Positions 1-11,454 of a DNA stretch of 64,000 nt are shown in pieces. The first letter of the stretch is position 1; each line of letters begins with the position of its first letter. The stretch is from Perca fluviatilis. Its lineage: Eukaryota > Chordata > Actinopteri > Perciformes > Percidae. The DNA lies in contig NC_053116.1 in the NCBI RefSeq assembly GCF_010015445.1, positions 2,514,068-2,578,067 on the forward strand, read 5' to 3'. Made by a program: the position numbers and the translations under genes. The notes under the pieces are model-generated. The model was not told the DNA's origin and ran no database searches. It saw only the letters and a list, made by a program, of their open reading frames with translations.

Positions 1-1064
1 GGAAAATTATTTAACTTTCACTTAGCTTTGATGGGCTTGTAAATAAGCCAATGGGTGAACTGGGGTCCGTGAGCTGACCAATCAGCTATCAACTAGGCTA
101 CGTTAGATGGCTAGATTTACGTCTCCTCATGTCTCTTTTGGCGAAATAAAGTTGTGTCATCAGCCAAAAATTTAAATCAAATTCCCTTAGCCTTACAAAT
201 TATCAACCAGTTTTCAAGAGCTTCAGGCTTACAATTGAATTTATAAATGTGAAATTTTAACATTACATGATTATCCCTCGCAACCTCTGTATAACATACA
301 GGTAAAGTCAGAAGTTAAATACTTGGGGATTGTTATTTCCAAGGATAAGACAACATCAGACAAAATGAATTTATGGAACAATATAGACAAGTGTAAATTA
401 ATCTTAAATAGGTGGCTGCAGAGAGATATCACAATGTTTGGGATAGTCTTATTATCTAAAATAGACAGCTTATCCAGACTTATTAACCTGGCCTTCTCCT
501 TTCCCATCTCTCCAAATATGGTCAAAGCCATAAACAAGATTCATTTAAATTTCATATGGAGAAACAAATGTTTCTAAGGAAAATCAACATGGTTAAAAAC
601 TATGAAGATAGAGGTGCGAATGTGATTGATTTTGATATAATGAATGGTGTCTTGAAATTGAAATGGTTAAAATCTTTTTTTAATAACAGGCAGTCCTTTT
701 GTTTTACTGTCCCCAATTTAATATTTTCAAAAATGGGTGGAATAGACTTTCTTCTGCGATGTGATTTTGAATGCAATTCATTACCAGTCAAACTTTCTGC
801 TTTCCATCAGCAGGTTCTTCTCTATTGGAAGTTAATCTACAAACATAATTTCACACCTCATAATACAGAAAATCTGTGTACATGGAGGAATGGAAATCCA
901 AGGGAATCTGGTCAATTGCTTTTATGGACAGTAACAGACTCTTGTTACAGCATGAGGAGTTTTGTGAGAAATATCAACTTCAATGCAATGTCAAGCGTTA
1001 TGATAGATGGTTGAAAGCTATACCAATGTCTCTGAAATCCATGGTGAGAGAAGACATTCTCCTG

Positions 1065-1439
1065 GGGCCTCATTTATAAAACCTGTTACGCAAGAAAAAG
1101 TTGCGTGAAGCAGGGTGAAATTTGTCATCGCAACATTCCTCGCAATAGTTGGGATTTATAAAGACTTTCCATGCGTAAAAATGTTCCCAGTTTTCCGCAA
1201 CTTTTTGACCACACGTGTGATCGTGCATAATGTTACCAAGGTTTTGTAGACTGCGTTTTAGTGAACTCCGATGGTATGGCCGTTTTCTGAACCTAACCCA
1301 GTTTTTGTTTTCCTGAACCCAACAATCCCGTTCTTGCTAAACCGACCCAGAGCCGGTCGCGGCGCCCGGAGAGGGGCTCCTCCCACACCGTGCAGCTGCT
1401 CTCCCCTGCCTCTCCCTGTGAAATGCGCTGTTTGTTTGA

Positions 1440-1481
<42 letters not shown>

Positions 1482-2223
1482 GTCTGTGTGTGTGTCTGTG
1501 TGTGTGTCTGTGTGTGTGTCTGTGTGTGTGTCTATGTGTCTGTACGTCTTTATGTGGTCGTGTCTGATTGTAGCTGTCTGTGTGGAAATGTTGTCTTTCT
1601 ACACCTGCTATTTCCACACAAAGTTACCAAATTGTTACATTTCAAGCACTTTCACCTGCACCAATAATGATCCAAAATCTTGTTTCTATTTTTTTTTACA
1701 ATTTTTCACCTTTTTAATAATTGAATGACCATATGATAATAAATGTGATCTCACAGGGGTAAATGGCAAATATGAACCATAAATTATGTATGTATCATTG
1801 GTAATTGAGCTAAATCTGTTACATTACATTATTAAGTTTGTGTAACAAAAATATGAACACTACACAGGGGTTAAGTCTTCCAAACAGGATTTAGTTTGGA
1901 TGTTCTACCTCTGTTAGGAGCACATCGATCTCACAATCACTGAATCGTTTTTTCCCCATGTTTCTGTTTCGTGATAGGTGATCAAGGGCTCCTTTCAAGG
2001 CTGGAATATTCATTGATTAATTAACATGGACCTTATTAGGACAAATATAGGACGACCTTGGGAGGAGCGTGAGGCTCGTGCAGGACCGCAATAGGTAACG
2101 CACGTCCGTATTTATAACGAGAAGATTGCGTACCGGTGTAAGATTTGCGTACGAAAATTCTGACTTTTTTGCGTACGAAATCTTTCAGAATGGATTCTAC
2201 GCACAGTTTTATAAATGAGGCCC
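1065..2223. mobile_element. Non-autonomous DNA element with palindromic ends, in the LINE
   Basis: The left end GGGCCTCATTTATAAAAC is an exact inverted copy of the right end GTTTTATAAATGAGGCCC. The next bases also pair loosely (TTGCGT and ACGC-rich motifs at both ends). CTG flanks both sides (1062-1064 and 2224-2226), a possible 3-bp target duplication. The element splits the LINE reading frame. It has no transposase; the interior holds a TG microsatellite and AT-rich DNA. A 3-bp duplication would suit a PIF/Harbinger-type element, but the superfamily is not settled. Confidence 0.7.
1448..1545. repeat. (TG)n with CTGTGTGTGT higher-order units
   Basis: A pure TG run (about 1448-1481) passes into repeated TGTGTGTGTC decamers. 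Apparent open frames here on both strands (poly Cys-Val, poly His-Thr) are artefacts of the repeat. Confidence 0.9.
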
Positions 2224-3088
2224 CTGGTCTGAGGCAGCTCTGCATCCAAGGAATTGATTGCTGTGATTATAAATGTACCAACAAAGTTATTAGAAATATT
2301 CTATTTAAGGAATATAATTCTAATCCAGTAAAAAAACAATATATGATGAAAGAATTAGGTGATGGAGACGTTAAGAAAATAAGGAAACGTTATATCTCAT
2401 TTTCTCTTCTTCCGAAAGTAAGAGGTCAACTTTAAAATTTTAAATGAAATCTACCCAACAAACGAATTTTTAAGACTGAGATTCAATTTTGACACTAATA
2501 ACTGTGTTTTTTGTGAAAAAGAAATTGAGAACCTAGAACATGTTTTTTTTCTGTGTGAGTCTGTGCAATCTTTCTGGAGAGATCTGCAGAGCTGGTTACA
2601 GACCAGGAGAAATTGAGATACCACCTCTGACAGTGAATAATATAAAGTTTGGTGTTTTTATAAGAAGGTAGATTTTGGTCTCAACAATTTGGTGCTTTTA
2701 GGAAAACATTTTATACATAAGTGTAGATATTATAAACCAAGGGTGTCGGACTGGGGGTAAAACCAATACTGATTACCAGGGCCCAAGGTGAGAGAGGGCC
2801 CTTGAAAAGTCTGGAACATATTTTATTTTACCTGTATATTTTCATTTCCTAATTAAATTTCATAATGCATGTCAGAGGAAATGTAAAGTTAGTGTATTGG
2901 CTGAATAACTTTGTTGATTGACTGACTACATTTTGTATACAAAAAAAGACTAAGGTCTCAACCACTCCTTGCTAATGCGCCAAATGGTTTAGTCCATCTG
3001 CACACACTGTGTTTACGTTAGTTCAGTTGAGCATCTGGTGGAGCGCAAACTTCTGCTGTAGAAATGTCTTTCTGAAAGAAAGCCAAAT

Positions 3089-3475
3089 CATGCTACCAAA
3101 AAAGAAAAGAAAGACAGGAGAAGGAGAGAAAACAAAATGAGGGGAAACAATTGGTAACTGACTTATTTTCAAAGAAAGGTGAGCACAAACTAGAAAACGA
3201 AATCCACGGTGCTGAATATCTCCGTGACCGTTAGTGCTAAAAACGAACTGAGACAACCCATTGAAAGAGCAGAACATAGACTTTCAAATGATAATTTGGT
3301 TATACATGTAATGTCTATAATTAGCAATAATAGGCTAATCAGTGTCATAGGTAGCTTGGTAGCTCATTGGTAGATACATATCATGTCAACATTACACAGT
3401 TTCAGAAACTGTCACACCAGGGAGTGGAGTAGCAACAGACCCCTCATCATCCTCTTTGGATTTGGGACAAGGTGA
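3089..3475 (+). pseudogene. Possible 5' remnant of a hAT transposase gene
   Basis: The plus strand starts with a lysine-rich peptide (MLPKKKRKTGEGEKTK, then a stop) and continues in other frames with a Ser/Thr-rich stretch near 3425-3470 ending at a GT dinucleotide. Lysine-rich starts of this kind are seen in ZMYM1-like hAT transposases. No BED finger or catalytic domain is visible, so the identity rests on position inside the hAT and is weak. Confidence 0.25.
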
Positions 3476-3587
3476 GCTTATATCAAAGTTAAAGCAAACC
3501 ATGTTTAGCCATTTTGACTGAAAGGTGTTAAGTAACACTAACATCTTAGTGCGTTTTATTATATTAGGTTACAATTAGGATAAGAGG

Positions 3588-3843
3588 TTAACCCTTTAAG
3601 CGCCAAAGTCGCAATATTGCGACAGGACGCGGTACTGAATCAAACAGCTGTTTTCTCTGAATAGAGTGTTATATGTCATTCATACTCCCCTCCACTAGTT
3701 GGCAGACATCCCATACTTAGACCTTTGCTCAGAAATACATCATGCTTCAATGCGAAATGTTCGAGGAAATCCCATCCAAACTTGACTTTTTTTGTCAAAA
3801 GCGACTTTTTCTGGTGTTATTGGAGACTTTTGTGGCGTTTGGA
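3588..3843. mobile_element. Possible piggyBac-type end fragment
   Basis: TTAA followed by CCCTTTAAGCGCC and a short palindrome (GTCGCAATATTGCGAC) resembles the terminus and subterminal palindrome of the piggyBac element at 33902. No opposite end is found before or after the gypsy insertion, so this is at best a fragment. Confidence 0.3.
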
Positions 3844-3848
3844 GACTC

Positions 3849-4353
3849 TGTTAGGCTGGGCTGCCTGGATTCAAGCGCAGACACGGAAAAGGTCAGAACA
3901 GGTATTGAGGTTTATTGAACAAAAAACAAATGAGTGATGCAGGTGCTGGATATCCCCTGGGGCTGAGAGCGGGCAGACAGGTGAGAGGCAGGATTGGGAA
4001 AAGAACAAGGCTCAGATAGGCAGACTGGGCTTCCAGGGCGGTAGTGGAAATCTGGACACAAAAACACAAAAAAAGTCAAAACTTGCAACAGGTATACAAA
4101 AAAAAAACAGTCTTTCAAAAACAGTGAGGCTGGCCGTAGCGAGTGTTACCACTTGGGTGAACGGACGATCTGGCAGAGACTGGTTGGAAGGCTGGGGTTT
4201 ATAACAGGAGTGGTGATTGCTGGATGTGAATCAGGTGAACAGGAAGCCACAGGTGTCTTGACGAGGAGGGAGAGAGAGCCAGGAGCACCACACCCACTCA
4301 GCACATGACAGACAACAAAAAAAAGGGAGAGGGAAACAGACAGCACCATGACA
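3849..4353 (-). repeat. gypsy 3' LTR (505 bp)
   Basis: It starts TGTTAGGCTGGG and ends CAGCACCATGACA on the plus strand, so it keeps the TG...CA ends. It is nearly identical to 8734-9235; the visible differences are one T/C change, one extra A, and two extra bases in an A run. Confidence 0.93.
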
Positions 4354-4363
4354 GTACCCCCCC

Positions 4364-6498
4364 TCAACGGGAGCCTCCCGGCGACCCACCCGGCATATCA
4401 GGATGGGCTGCATGGAACCTCCTAACCATGTCCGCATCCAAAATAAAAGACCGCGGTATCCATTGTCTTTCCTCTGGGCCGTAACCCTCCCAATCCACCA
4501 AGTATTGCAAGCCCCTGCCACGACGCCGGACAGCCATAATCCGACGCACCGTGTAAGCAGGGAGGCCATCCACGACCCGAGCCGGAGGAGGGGGCACAGC
4601 TGGAGGGCACAGAGGGCTGGAAGAGACAGGTTTTAGTTGGGAGACGTGAAAGGTGGGATGGATTCTCATAGTACGTGGTAGCCTTAACCTGACAGCTGAG
4701 GCGTTGATGACACGGTCAATGACAAAGGGTCCAATGAACCGGGGTGAGAGTTTCTTAGAGTCAGTCCTGAGGGGAATGTTCTTAGAGGAAAGCCAAACTC
4801 TCCGCCCTGGTTTATACGTGGGGGCCGGGGTCCGGCGGCGATCAGCGAGGCGATGATTGCTCGCCACAGAGCGGAGAAGAGCTGATCGGGTCTCCTTCCA
4901 AATCTTGCGGCAGCGTCTGAGGTGGTGCTGGACCGAGGGAACCATCAATTCACTCTCCTGAGAGGGAAACAGAGGGGGTTGATACCCGAGGGAAGCCTCG
5001 AATGGGGACAGCCCTGTGGCCGAGCTGGTCAGAGAGTTGTGTGCATACAGGCGAGCTGCGAGCTCCAGGAGGATGGGTTGGTGGATGCTACACAACGCAG
5101 GGCTGCTTCCAAGTCCTGGTTGGCCCTCTCTGCTTGTCCATTAGTCTGAGGGTGGAAACCAGAGGAGAGACTGACAGTAGCACCAAGAGATTGGCAAAAC
5201 TCTTTCCAAACCTGGGATGTGAATTGGGGTCCTCTGTCCGAGACTATATCCAGGGGGATGCCGTGCAGTCTGAAGACTTGTTGAACTAGCAGGTCGGCGG
5301 TCTCACGGGCTGAGGGGAGCTTGGACAGGGCAATGAAGTGCACGGACTTAGAAAAACGGTCCACTATAGTGCAAATGGTGTTGTTACCTTGGGATGGGGG
5401 CAGGCCTGTAACAAAGTCCAGAGCAATGTGCGACCATGGACGGCCAGGCACAGGCAGAGGGCGCAACAGACCTGCAGAGGGTCGATGGGATGCCTTGCTC
5501 TGGGCGCAGACAGTGCATGCCGATACGTAGGCTCGAGTGTCAGCTTCCATGGTGGCCCACCAAAAATTCCTCTTGAGCAGAGACAGAGTACGGTTGAAGC
5601 CAGGGTGACAAGCGAACCGGGAAGTGTGGACCCACTGCAAGACCTGGGAACAAACAGAGTCAGGCACAAACAAACGGTTAGCTGGAGCGTTACCTGGGTC
5701 TGGCTGATCCCTCTGGGCCCCTCTGACAGCAGCCTCAATCTCCCAGGAGATAGCCGCTACCACACAGCTGGGTTGGAGGATGGTGTCTGGGCTGGGAATG
5801 TCCTCCATGGGTTGATGTAGTCGGGACAAGGCATCTTGCTTAACATTTCTGGAGCCGGGTCTGTAGGTCAACACAAAGTTAAAACGTCCAAAAAACAATG
5901 CCCAGCGTGCCTGGCGAGAGTTCAGCCTCTTAGCAGACTGAAGGTAAGCCAGATTTTTGTGATCAGTCCAAACGATAAAAGGCTGTTCAGAACCCTCCAG
6001 GTAATGCCGCCACTCCTCCAAAGCTAGCTTCACGGCAAGCAACTCCCTGTTTCCCACATCATAATTTCGTTCCGGTGGACTAAGGCGGCGAGAGAAAAAG
6101 GCACACGGATGCAGTTTCTGGTCTGGTCCAAAACGTTGGGAGAGAACCGCCCCCACCCCACTGTCAGAAGCATCCACTTCAACAACAAACTGCTTATCAG
6201 GGTCAGGATGGACTAGGATAGGTGTGGAAATAAACAGTGTCTTAAGCCGAGTAAAAGCAGTTTGTGCTTCCGGGGGCCAGGTGAATGGGGTCTTGACTGA
6301 AGTAAGTCGAGTGAGGGGAGTCGCAACCTTACTGTAGTCCCTGATAAAACGCCTATAGAAATTGGCAAAACCCAGGAAGCGTTGTAACTGCTTACGGGAG
6401 GTGGGAGTTGGCCATTCGGCAACTGCTCTAATCTTCTCAGGGTCTGTCTTCATCTGCCCGCTCTCAAGAATGTACCCCAAAAACCTTACAGAGGTCAC
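4364..6498 (-). pseudogene. pol: gypsy pol, RNase H, integrase and chromodomain part
   Basis: This continues pol: end of RT ([12 protein letters not shown]), RNase H ([28 protein letters not shown]), integrase zinc-binding region ([10 protein letters not shown] with CTVCAQSK), and integrase core with D (ALDFVTGLP), D ([11 protein letters not shown]) and E ([12 protein letters not shown]). A one-base shift near 5090 leads into the C-terminal part, which ends with a chromodomain ([17 protein letters not shown] near 4445-4500). The chromodomain marks the chromovirus branch and would steer integration through histone binding. Confidence 0.9.
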
Positions 6499-6505
6499 GT
6501 GGAAC

Positions 6506-7685
6506 TCACTTTTCTGCCTTCACATAGAGCTTGTTTTCGAGTAGTCTCTGGAGCACCTGGTGGACATGGGAAACATGTTCAGCAGTGTCCCTTGAAAAAA
6601 TGAGGATGTCATCCAGATATACATATACAAAGCGGTTCAAAAAATCTCTGAGCACATCATTCACAAGGCTTTGGAATACCGCAGGTGCGTTGGTCAAACC
6701 AAAAGGCATCACCAAGTACTCGAAGTGTCCCTGGGGCGTATTGAACGCAGTCTTCCACTCATCCCCCTCCTTGATCCGAACCAGGTGATAGGCGTTGCGA
6801 AGGTCCAACTTGGTGAAGATCTTGGCTTGCTGTAGAGACTCAAAAGCAGAGTTAATCAAAGGTAGGGGGTACCGGTTCTTGACAGTTATGTTGTTAAGGC
6901 CTCGATAGTCTATGCAGGGTCGGAGGGTCTTGTCTTTCTTCTCAACAAAGAAAAACCCCGCCCCAACTGGAGAGGAGGATGGACGGATGAGTCCCGCATT
7001 AAGAGAGTCTCTGATGTAACTCTCCATAGTCTCCCTCTCTGGTTTGGACAGGTTATAGAGCCTGCTGGTGGGCAAAGGTGCATCAGGGAGCAGTTTTATC
7101 TCACAGTCATAGGGTCGGTGTGGTGGAAGGGAAAGTGCCAGGTCTTTCCGAAACACCTCCCTAAGCACGTGGTAGTCAGAGGGGATAGCGGACAAATCAG
7201 GAAGCTCAGTGCAAGTGTCTTTAGTGGCACATCCAGCAGGGGGCAGGGCTGACTGTAAACAGTTGGAATGACAGAATGGGCTCCAACTTGCAATCCTTCC
7301 AGCCGACCAGTCCACCTGTGGGTTGTGTAACGTTAACCAGGGAAACCCCAGAATAACTGGTGTATTTGGGAGCTGTGATAAGGTTGAAGGTTATTTCCTC
7401 GTGGTGATTGCCAGACAGAACTAACTTGATGGGGAGAGTGACATGAGTTACATGGGCCAGAATTCTGCCGTCCACAGACCTGGCAGTGCGAGTCTCCGAG
7501 AGAGTCTCTATGGGGAACCCTGACTGGGTGGCTAACTCGGAGTCCAGAAAATTGCCTTCAGCCCCAGAGTCAATCAGGGGCGGGCACAGAGAGGGAGAGC
7601 TGGGGAGAACAGAGGGTGGCCGGAAGCTGCATACGAGAGGGGTTAGAAACGGGAAGGTTATCTTGGCTCTCCAATACCCCCACAT
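6506..7685 (-). pseudogene. pol: gypsy pol, protease and reverse transcriptase part
   Basis: The protease active-site motif LIDSGAEGNFLD is visible around 7545-7580. A frameshift near 7345 separates it from the reverse transcriptase. The RT keeps its conserved blocks in order: [53 protein letters not shown] and the catalytic [11 protein letters not shown] near 6605-6635. A single-base loss near 6500 breaks the frame before RNase H. The enzyme would copy element RNA into DNA in the particle. Confidence 0.9.
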
Positions 7686-8717
7686 TTATTGGGGAGCCCG
7701 GTCTTTTGGCCAAACGGGGCAGACCGCGATGAAGTGACCCTTCCCTCCGCAGTAGAGGCACTCACCGGATCTCCTACGGTGGAGACGTTCGGCCAGAGAT
7801 AGGTGAGCGCGGCCCACCTGCATAGGCTCTTGTTCAGCCTCGGGTGGAGTTGTGGGAACAGAAGGGCCAGGGGAAACCGGGGACCTGGTTGGCGGAATCC
7901 ACCGTTGGGGAGAGACTTCCAGCAGGTTGGCTCTCTCCCTGCGCCGCTCCCGGAGGCGATTGTCCAACCGGATAGCCAAGGAGACAAGAGAGGAAAAGTT
8001 AGAGGGTTCATCACGTGACACTAGCTCATCCTTGATCCTCTCACTCAGTCCCTTATGAAAAGCTGCGGATAGCGCTGCGTCATTAAACTCTGTATCAGCA
8101 GCAAGAGTTCTGAACTCTACAGAAAAATCCGCCACACTTCTGGAGCCCTGGTGAAGGTTTAACAACCGCCTAGCGGCATCCCCGCGAAGATCTGGATGAT
8201 CAAAAACTTCCTTGAATTTAGACTCAAACTCACTCAGAGACAGCATGGCAACAGGTGAGTTGGAATTAAACGCTTCAGCCCACATTAGTGCCCTTCCCCT
8301 TAACAACCCCAGAATGTATCGTACCTTGGACTGGTCCGGCGTGCGATGTTGCGGTGAGTAAAAACCATGGCACATTGCAACAAGAACCCTCTACACTTAG
8401 AGAATTCACCGCGAGAACGGTTCAGGATCCGGGGCATATGACTCCCTCCGGGGGGTCAACAACAGGTGATGGGGCTACAGGGGCTGGCTGTGGAAACACA
8501 GGCTGTGGGGCTACAGGAGCTGGCTGTGGGGTCTGAATTAACTGGGTTAAGGCAGAGACTTGTTCAGTCAGAAGTGATAATTGATTGACATGGCTTGCCT
8601 GTCCTCCACAAGAGTCCGGATCAGCTGGTCGTGTTGTCCGAGCAGTGCTCCTTGGTTGCTGATAGCTATTTGGTTTCTGGTGCCGATGGAGTCCGTCTCC
8701 GTGTCCGCTGAATCCAT
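7686..8717 (-). pseudogene. gag: gypsy gag (frameshifted)
   Basis: The likely start is the ATG at 8717, 17 bases after the 5' LTR, giving MDSADTETDS. The frame is lost near 8580, followed in another frame to about 8422, and resumes near 8375. From there an intact stretch to 7686 carries the capsid region (ALMWAEAFNSNSP, FKEVFDHPD, VADFSVEFRTLA) and a zinc knuckle, CLYCGGKGHFIAVC, close to the C-terminus. Gag packages the element RNA into particles. A TAA stop separates gag from protease in the same frame. The breaks look like small indels rather than long decay. Confidence 0.85.
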
Positions 8718-8733
8718 CTTGGCCAGATCGTAC

Positions 8734-9235
8734 TGTTAGGCTGGGCTGCCTGGATTCAAGCGCAGACACGGAAAAGGTCAGAACAGGTATTGAGGTTTAT
8801 TGAACAAAAAACAAATGAGTGATGCAGGTGCTGGATATCCCCTGGGGCTGAGAGCGGGCAGACAGGTGAGAGGCAGGATCGGGAAAAGAACAAGGCTCAG
8901 ATAGGCAGACTGGGCTTCCAGGGCGGTAGTGGAAATCTGGACACAAAAACACAAAAAAAGTCAAAACTTGCAACAGGTATACAAAAAAAACAGTCTTTCA
9001 AAAACAGTGAGGCTGGCCGTAGCGAGTGTTACCACTTGGGTGAACGGACGATCTGGCAGAGACTGGTTGGAAGGCTGGGGTTTATAACAGGAGTGGTGAT
9101 TGCTGGATGTGAATCAGGTGACAGGAAGCCACAGGTGTCTTGACGAGGAGGGAGAGAGAGCCAGGAGCACCACACCCACTCAGCACATGACAGACAACAA
9201 AAAAAAGGGAGAGGGAAACAGACAGCACCATGACA
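8734..9235 (-). repeat. gypsy 5' LTR (502 bp)
   Basis: This is the partner of 3849-4353. On the minus strand it begins TGTCATGGTGCTG and would carry the promoter and RNA start. An A-rich stretch near its downstream half is the likely polyadenylation region in the other copy. Confidence 0.93.
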
Positions 9236-9411
9236 GACTCGTGAAAGCATGTATCATTCTACAATTACTGTGCTCAACGAGCAGCGGGTGCTGCCGTGAG
9301 CCCCTCCCCAGTCAAAAAGCCCTCAAAAAGGGGGGTTTGAGGAACATGGGGGCTCATCAGGACTGCCTATGCATAGGGCCCAGGATCTTGTGCTACACCC
9401 CTGTTTTAAAC

Positions 9412-9512
9412 CCTCCCTCATCCATTGGAAGAATGAGTTACATCTTTTTTGTAAGTCATTGAAAAGGGTTAAGGATAAAAAAGCCCTTGAATTGATTTAT
9501 TTACTTACTTGA
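9412..9512 (+). pseudogene. L1-type ORF2, last ~33 codons
   Basis: This is the C-terminal end of the same LINE ORF2, separated from the upstream part by the hAT insertion. It reads SLIHWKNELHLFCKSLKRV and then a lysine-rich tail with a stop at 9510-9512. The frame matches the upstream segment ending ...HKCRYYK at 2737 once one copy of the hAT target duplication is removed. An A/T-rich 3' UTR follows to about 9722. Confidence 0.7.
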
Positions 9513-9722
9513 AACTCTTAATTTAATTTGAGATAGCCCCTTCTATTTTCTATTTATTTTCTCTTATATTATTCTTTATGTTGATTTGTAAGGTATAAGC
9601 TCCTAGGTTATGTTTATATGCTCAACCTGAGGCAAAAGATCAGTTTTTTTAGGTGGATTTGTGATTGTGCCTTCTTTGTTTGTATATCTGTATTCTAAAA
9701 GGATGAACAATAAAAAAATATT

Positions 9723-9946
9723 TAAATGTATTTTCAGAGCTCTGAGAAGACAAAGAACCAAATTAAAGATGATGGTAGTTTTTTCTTTTAAAGTGTCAAA
9801 CAGAAGACAGAAGGTTTAATCTTGGAGTGTAAATGTAAGATGTCAACAGTTTTTTTGTTTGTCTAAAGGTGAAGTTAATGTTTATGTTTATATTAGACCA
9901 ATTATCATATTAAATCAGACCACTTTTCTATCTATCTATCTATCTA

Positions 9947-9988
<42 letters not shown>

Positions 9989-10673
9989 ATCTGTCTGTCT
10001 CACAAACATACAAAACACACATCTCTCTCAAGTTATTCATTTATTCATTTGATTTGCGTCATGTGCACAAAAACACAAAGAAGCCGTCGTTGGGCTCAGG
10101 CTCGCTCCAACATTATTAAATGTGTAGAAAAAAAATCATAGTAAAAACGAGAATCCCTGAAATAGTACATAAGTTGAAATACAACATACATAACATTAAA
10201 TTAAATATATTAGTGGTAGTGATAAGTGACTTCCGTGAATACACAAACAAAACGGAGGAGGTTTTCTTTCCAGACCCACACCCCGGGGCTGAGTCAGCTA
10301 ATAGAACTAGCTAATGCCGGCTAACCACAGCTGATATTAATCAATAAAATCCAGAAAAATTGATCTTTTAATATTTGAATTTTCACCATGGGCGTAGAAG
10401 TAAAAACTGCTTTAAAACTAACTTTTGGGGGCTGAGTTCTTAATGTAAACATGAACCTGGTGCAATATAAAACATATCTGAGGGATCCTTCTTGCTTGTA
10501 TATAATTTATAGCAGAAGTTCTCTGAAAATCTCTTTTATATACAAGCTAAACTGGTATTGGAACTGAAATTTCCCTAACCTGATTGTAATTAAATCTGGA
10601 CTTTGTGAATTGAAATCTACAATGAATGCAATTTACATGTGGAAATATGCTGGCTCTATACACGCTAAAAGTC
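9723..10673. other. No gene seen; AT-rich spacer with a microsatellite
   Basis: Apart from the TCTA/TC microsatellite at 9926-10001 this stretch has only short, unconvincing open frames. The motif GGCTCTATACACGCTA near 10651 recurs at 14710 on the far side of the next hAT element, so the flanks themselves contain repeated sequence. Confidence 0.6.
9926..10001. repeat. (TCTA)n / (TC)n microsatellite
   Basis: About six TCTA units pass into a TC run broken by a TTC, ending in TCTG units. Confidence 0.9.
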
Positions 10674-11015
10674 CTGATTATCAGAGATGGGGACTCAAGT
10701 CTGAGACTCGGACATGAGTCGCACTTAAGTCGCACAAACAGCTGACTTCAGACTTGACTCGGACTCGACCCAAAAGACTTCAGACTCGAGCTTCGAGACT
10801 CGTCAACAACATGTTTTCATGCAATTATTGCTTTTTAAATTTATTCATGTATTTCCATTTTCTTTTATTGGCGCATATACAGTACGTTGAGGAAACATGA
10901 CGAGCTGCATGTCCCCTGCCCTTTGCCATAATGTGCAACGTAACGGATGCATTATGCCTTAATGCATCCGTTAACGCAACCAGCGCACTTGCATATATAT
11001 AAAAAAAAAAAGACG

Positions 11016-11171
11016 ATGGCGACACCAAGTCCTCCCGGAGTTGTGCCTTTTGTCATTAGTTTTGTTTTCAATAACTTCGTAAATAGTGGCAGTAAGCCAA
11101 CAGCTACATGGGACTTCATCAGGCATCTCCAAACGCACTTAAATAGGTCAGTCACTCACACGCTAATGTGA
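11016..11171 (+). pseudogene. Possible BED-finger start of a hAT transposase
   Basis: A 51-codon open frame starts MATPSPPGVVPFVISF and contains KPTATWDFIRHLQTHLNR. The NLxxHLxxxH-like end resembles the C-terminal half of a BED zinc finger, which binds transposon ends. The two cysteines of a full finger are not seen. It lies inside a hAT element, which makes the guess reasonable but weak. Confidence 0.25.
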
Positions 11172-11454
11172 AAGAAACGATACATTTAGCATATATCATC
11201 ACAGGTAACAAGCTAACCATTGCTAAGTGTTGTGCTAATGCTGGGAACAGGCACATTATATCTTTATAGTTAGTAGTTGCTGAGCCTCAGACATCCATGG
11301 CGCACAGGAGGCGGGACGCATGGATCCATCTCCCCAGGAACAAACGCTGTGTCAGGTGGGCAAATTCATGTGATGCGTAATTAATCCCGTGGATGATTTG
11401 TAGGCTATTAAGGGTACAATGTGTACCCCGGTCCACCAAACACTGGGTCTTAAT

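Larger units (their letters stand above)
300..2737 (+). pseudogene. L1-type ORF2, C-terminal region (broken)
   Basis: Translation in shifting frames gives the region after the reverse-transcriptase core of L1/Tx1-clade ORF2. Visible are a KYLG-like motif near 325-340, the stretch with RDITMFGIVLLSK and NFIWRNK near 420-575, a long linker, and after the inserted element a segment with NKVIRNILFKEYN near 2280-2320. A cysteine-containing segment (CVFCEKEIENLEHVFFLCES) follows at about 2500-2560 and resembles the C-terminal C-rich region of L1 ORF2. Several frameshifts and stops (for example near 1014 and 2435) show it is dead. The enzyme would nick DNA and copy its RNA at the nick. The endonuclease and RT palm domains are outside the window or lost. 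Confidence 0.7.
3849..9235 (-). mobile_element. Ty3/gypsy chromovirus retrotransposon, both LTRs present
   Basis: This is a complete LTR element read on the minus strand: 5' LTR 8734-9235, gag, pol, chromodomain, 3' LTR 3849-4353. It is flanked by a perfect 5-bp target duplication, GACTC, at 3844-3848 and 9236-9240. A polypurine tract lies just upstream of the 3' LTR (plus-strand CCCCCCCTC at 4357-4365). The primer-binding site next to the 5' LTR was not identified with confidence. By eye the two LTRs differ by about one substitution and two small indels, so the insertion is recent. Gag and pol are broken by single-base shifts, so this copy could not act on its own as written. It sits inside the hAT element at 2738-9403. 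Confidence 0.93.
2738..9403. mobile_element. hAT-type element, disrupted by a gypsy retrotransposon
   Basis: The ends begin CAAGGGTGTCGGAC and finish ...GTGCTACACCCCTG, so the terminal inverted repeats share CARGGGTGT. They are flanked by TTATAAAC (2730-2737) and TTTTAAAC (9404-9411), an 8-bp target duplication with one mismatch, as expected for hAT. Removing the gypsy insertion leaves about 1.3 kb, so the hAT itself is non-autonomous or decayed. A lysine-rich open stretch near 3089 may be a remnant of transposase coding sequence. Confidence 0.7.
150..9722 (+). mobile_element. L1/Tx1-like LINE, interrupted by two DNA elements
   Basis: Three pieces of one non-LTR retrotransposon lie in the same orientation at about 150-1064, 2224-2737 and 9404-9722. 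They encode the C-terminal part of an L1-type ORF2 and a short 3' UTR that ends in an A-rich tail near 9709-9720. The first gap is filled by a palindromic DNA element and the second by a hAT element. Removing the hAT with one copy of its target duplication restores a continuous reading frame across the join, which is strong evidence for the nesting. The 5' limit near 150 is uncertain because the first ~150 bases do not look like LINE sequence. Confidence 0.75.

Noticed and set aside
1258..1667. Open frames rich in Cys-Val or His-Thr
   Set aside because: They are the translation of TG/CA microsatellite DNA on each strand. The same applies to frames near 17522-17771, 46235-46723, 48038-48283, 51958-52408 and 58407-58865.
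3588..3843. A complete piggyBac element inside the hAT
   Set aside because: Only one TTAA end and a palindrome are visible; no opposite terminus was found, so it is kept as a possible fragment.
4403..5820. Plus-strand open frames across the gypsy element
   Set aside because: They are shadows of the minus-strand pol gene, which shows clear domain motifs.
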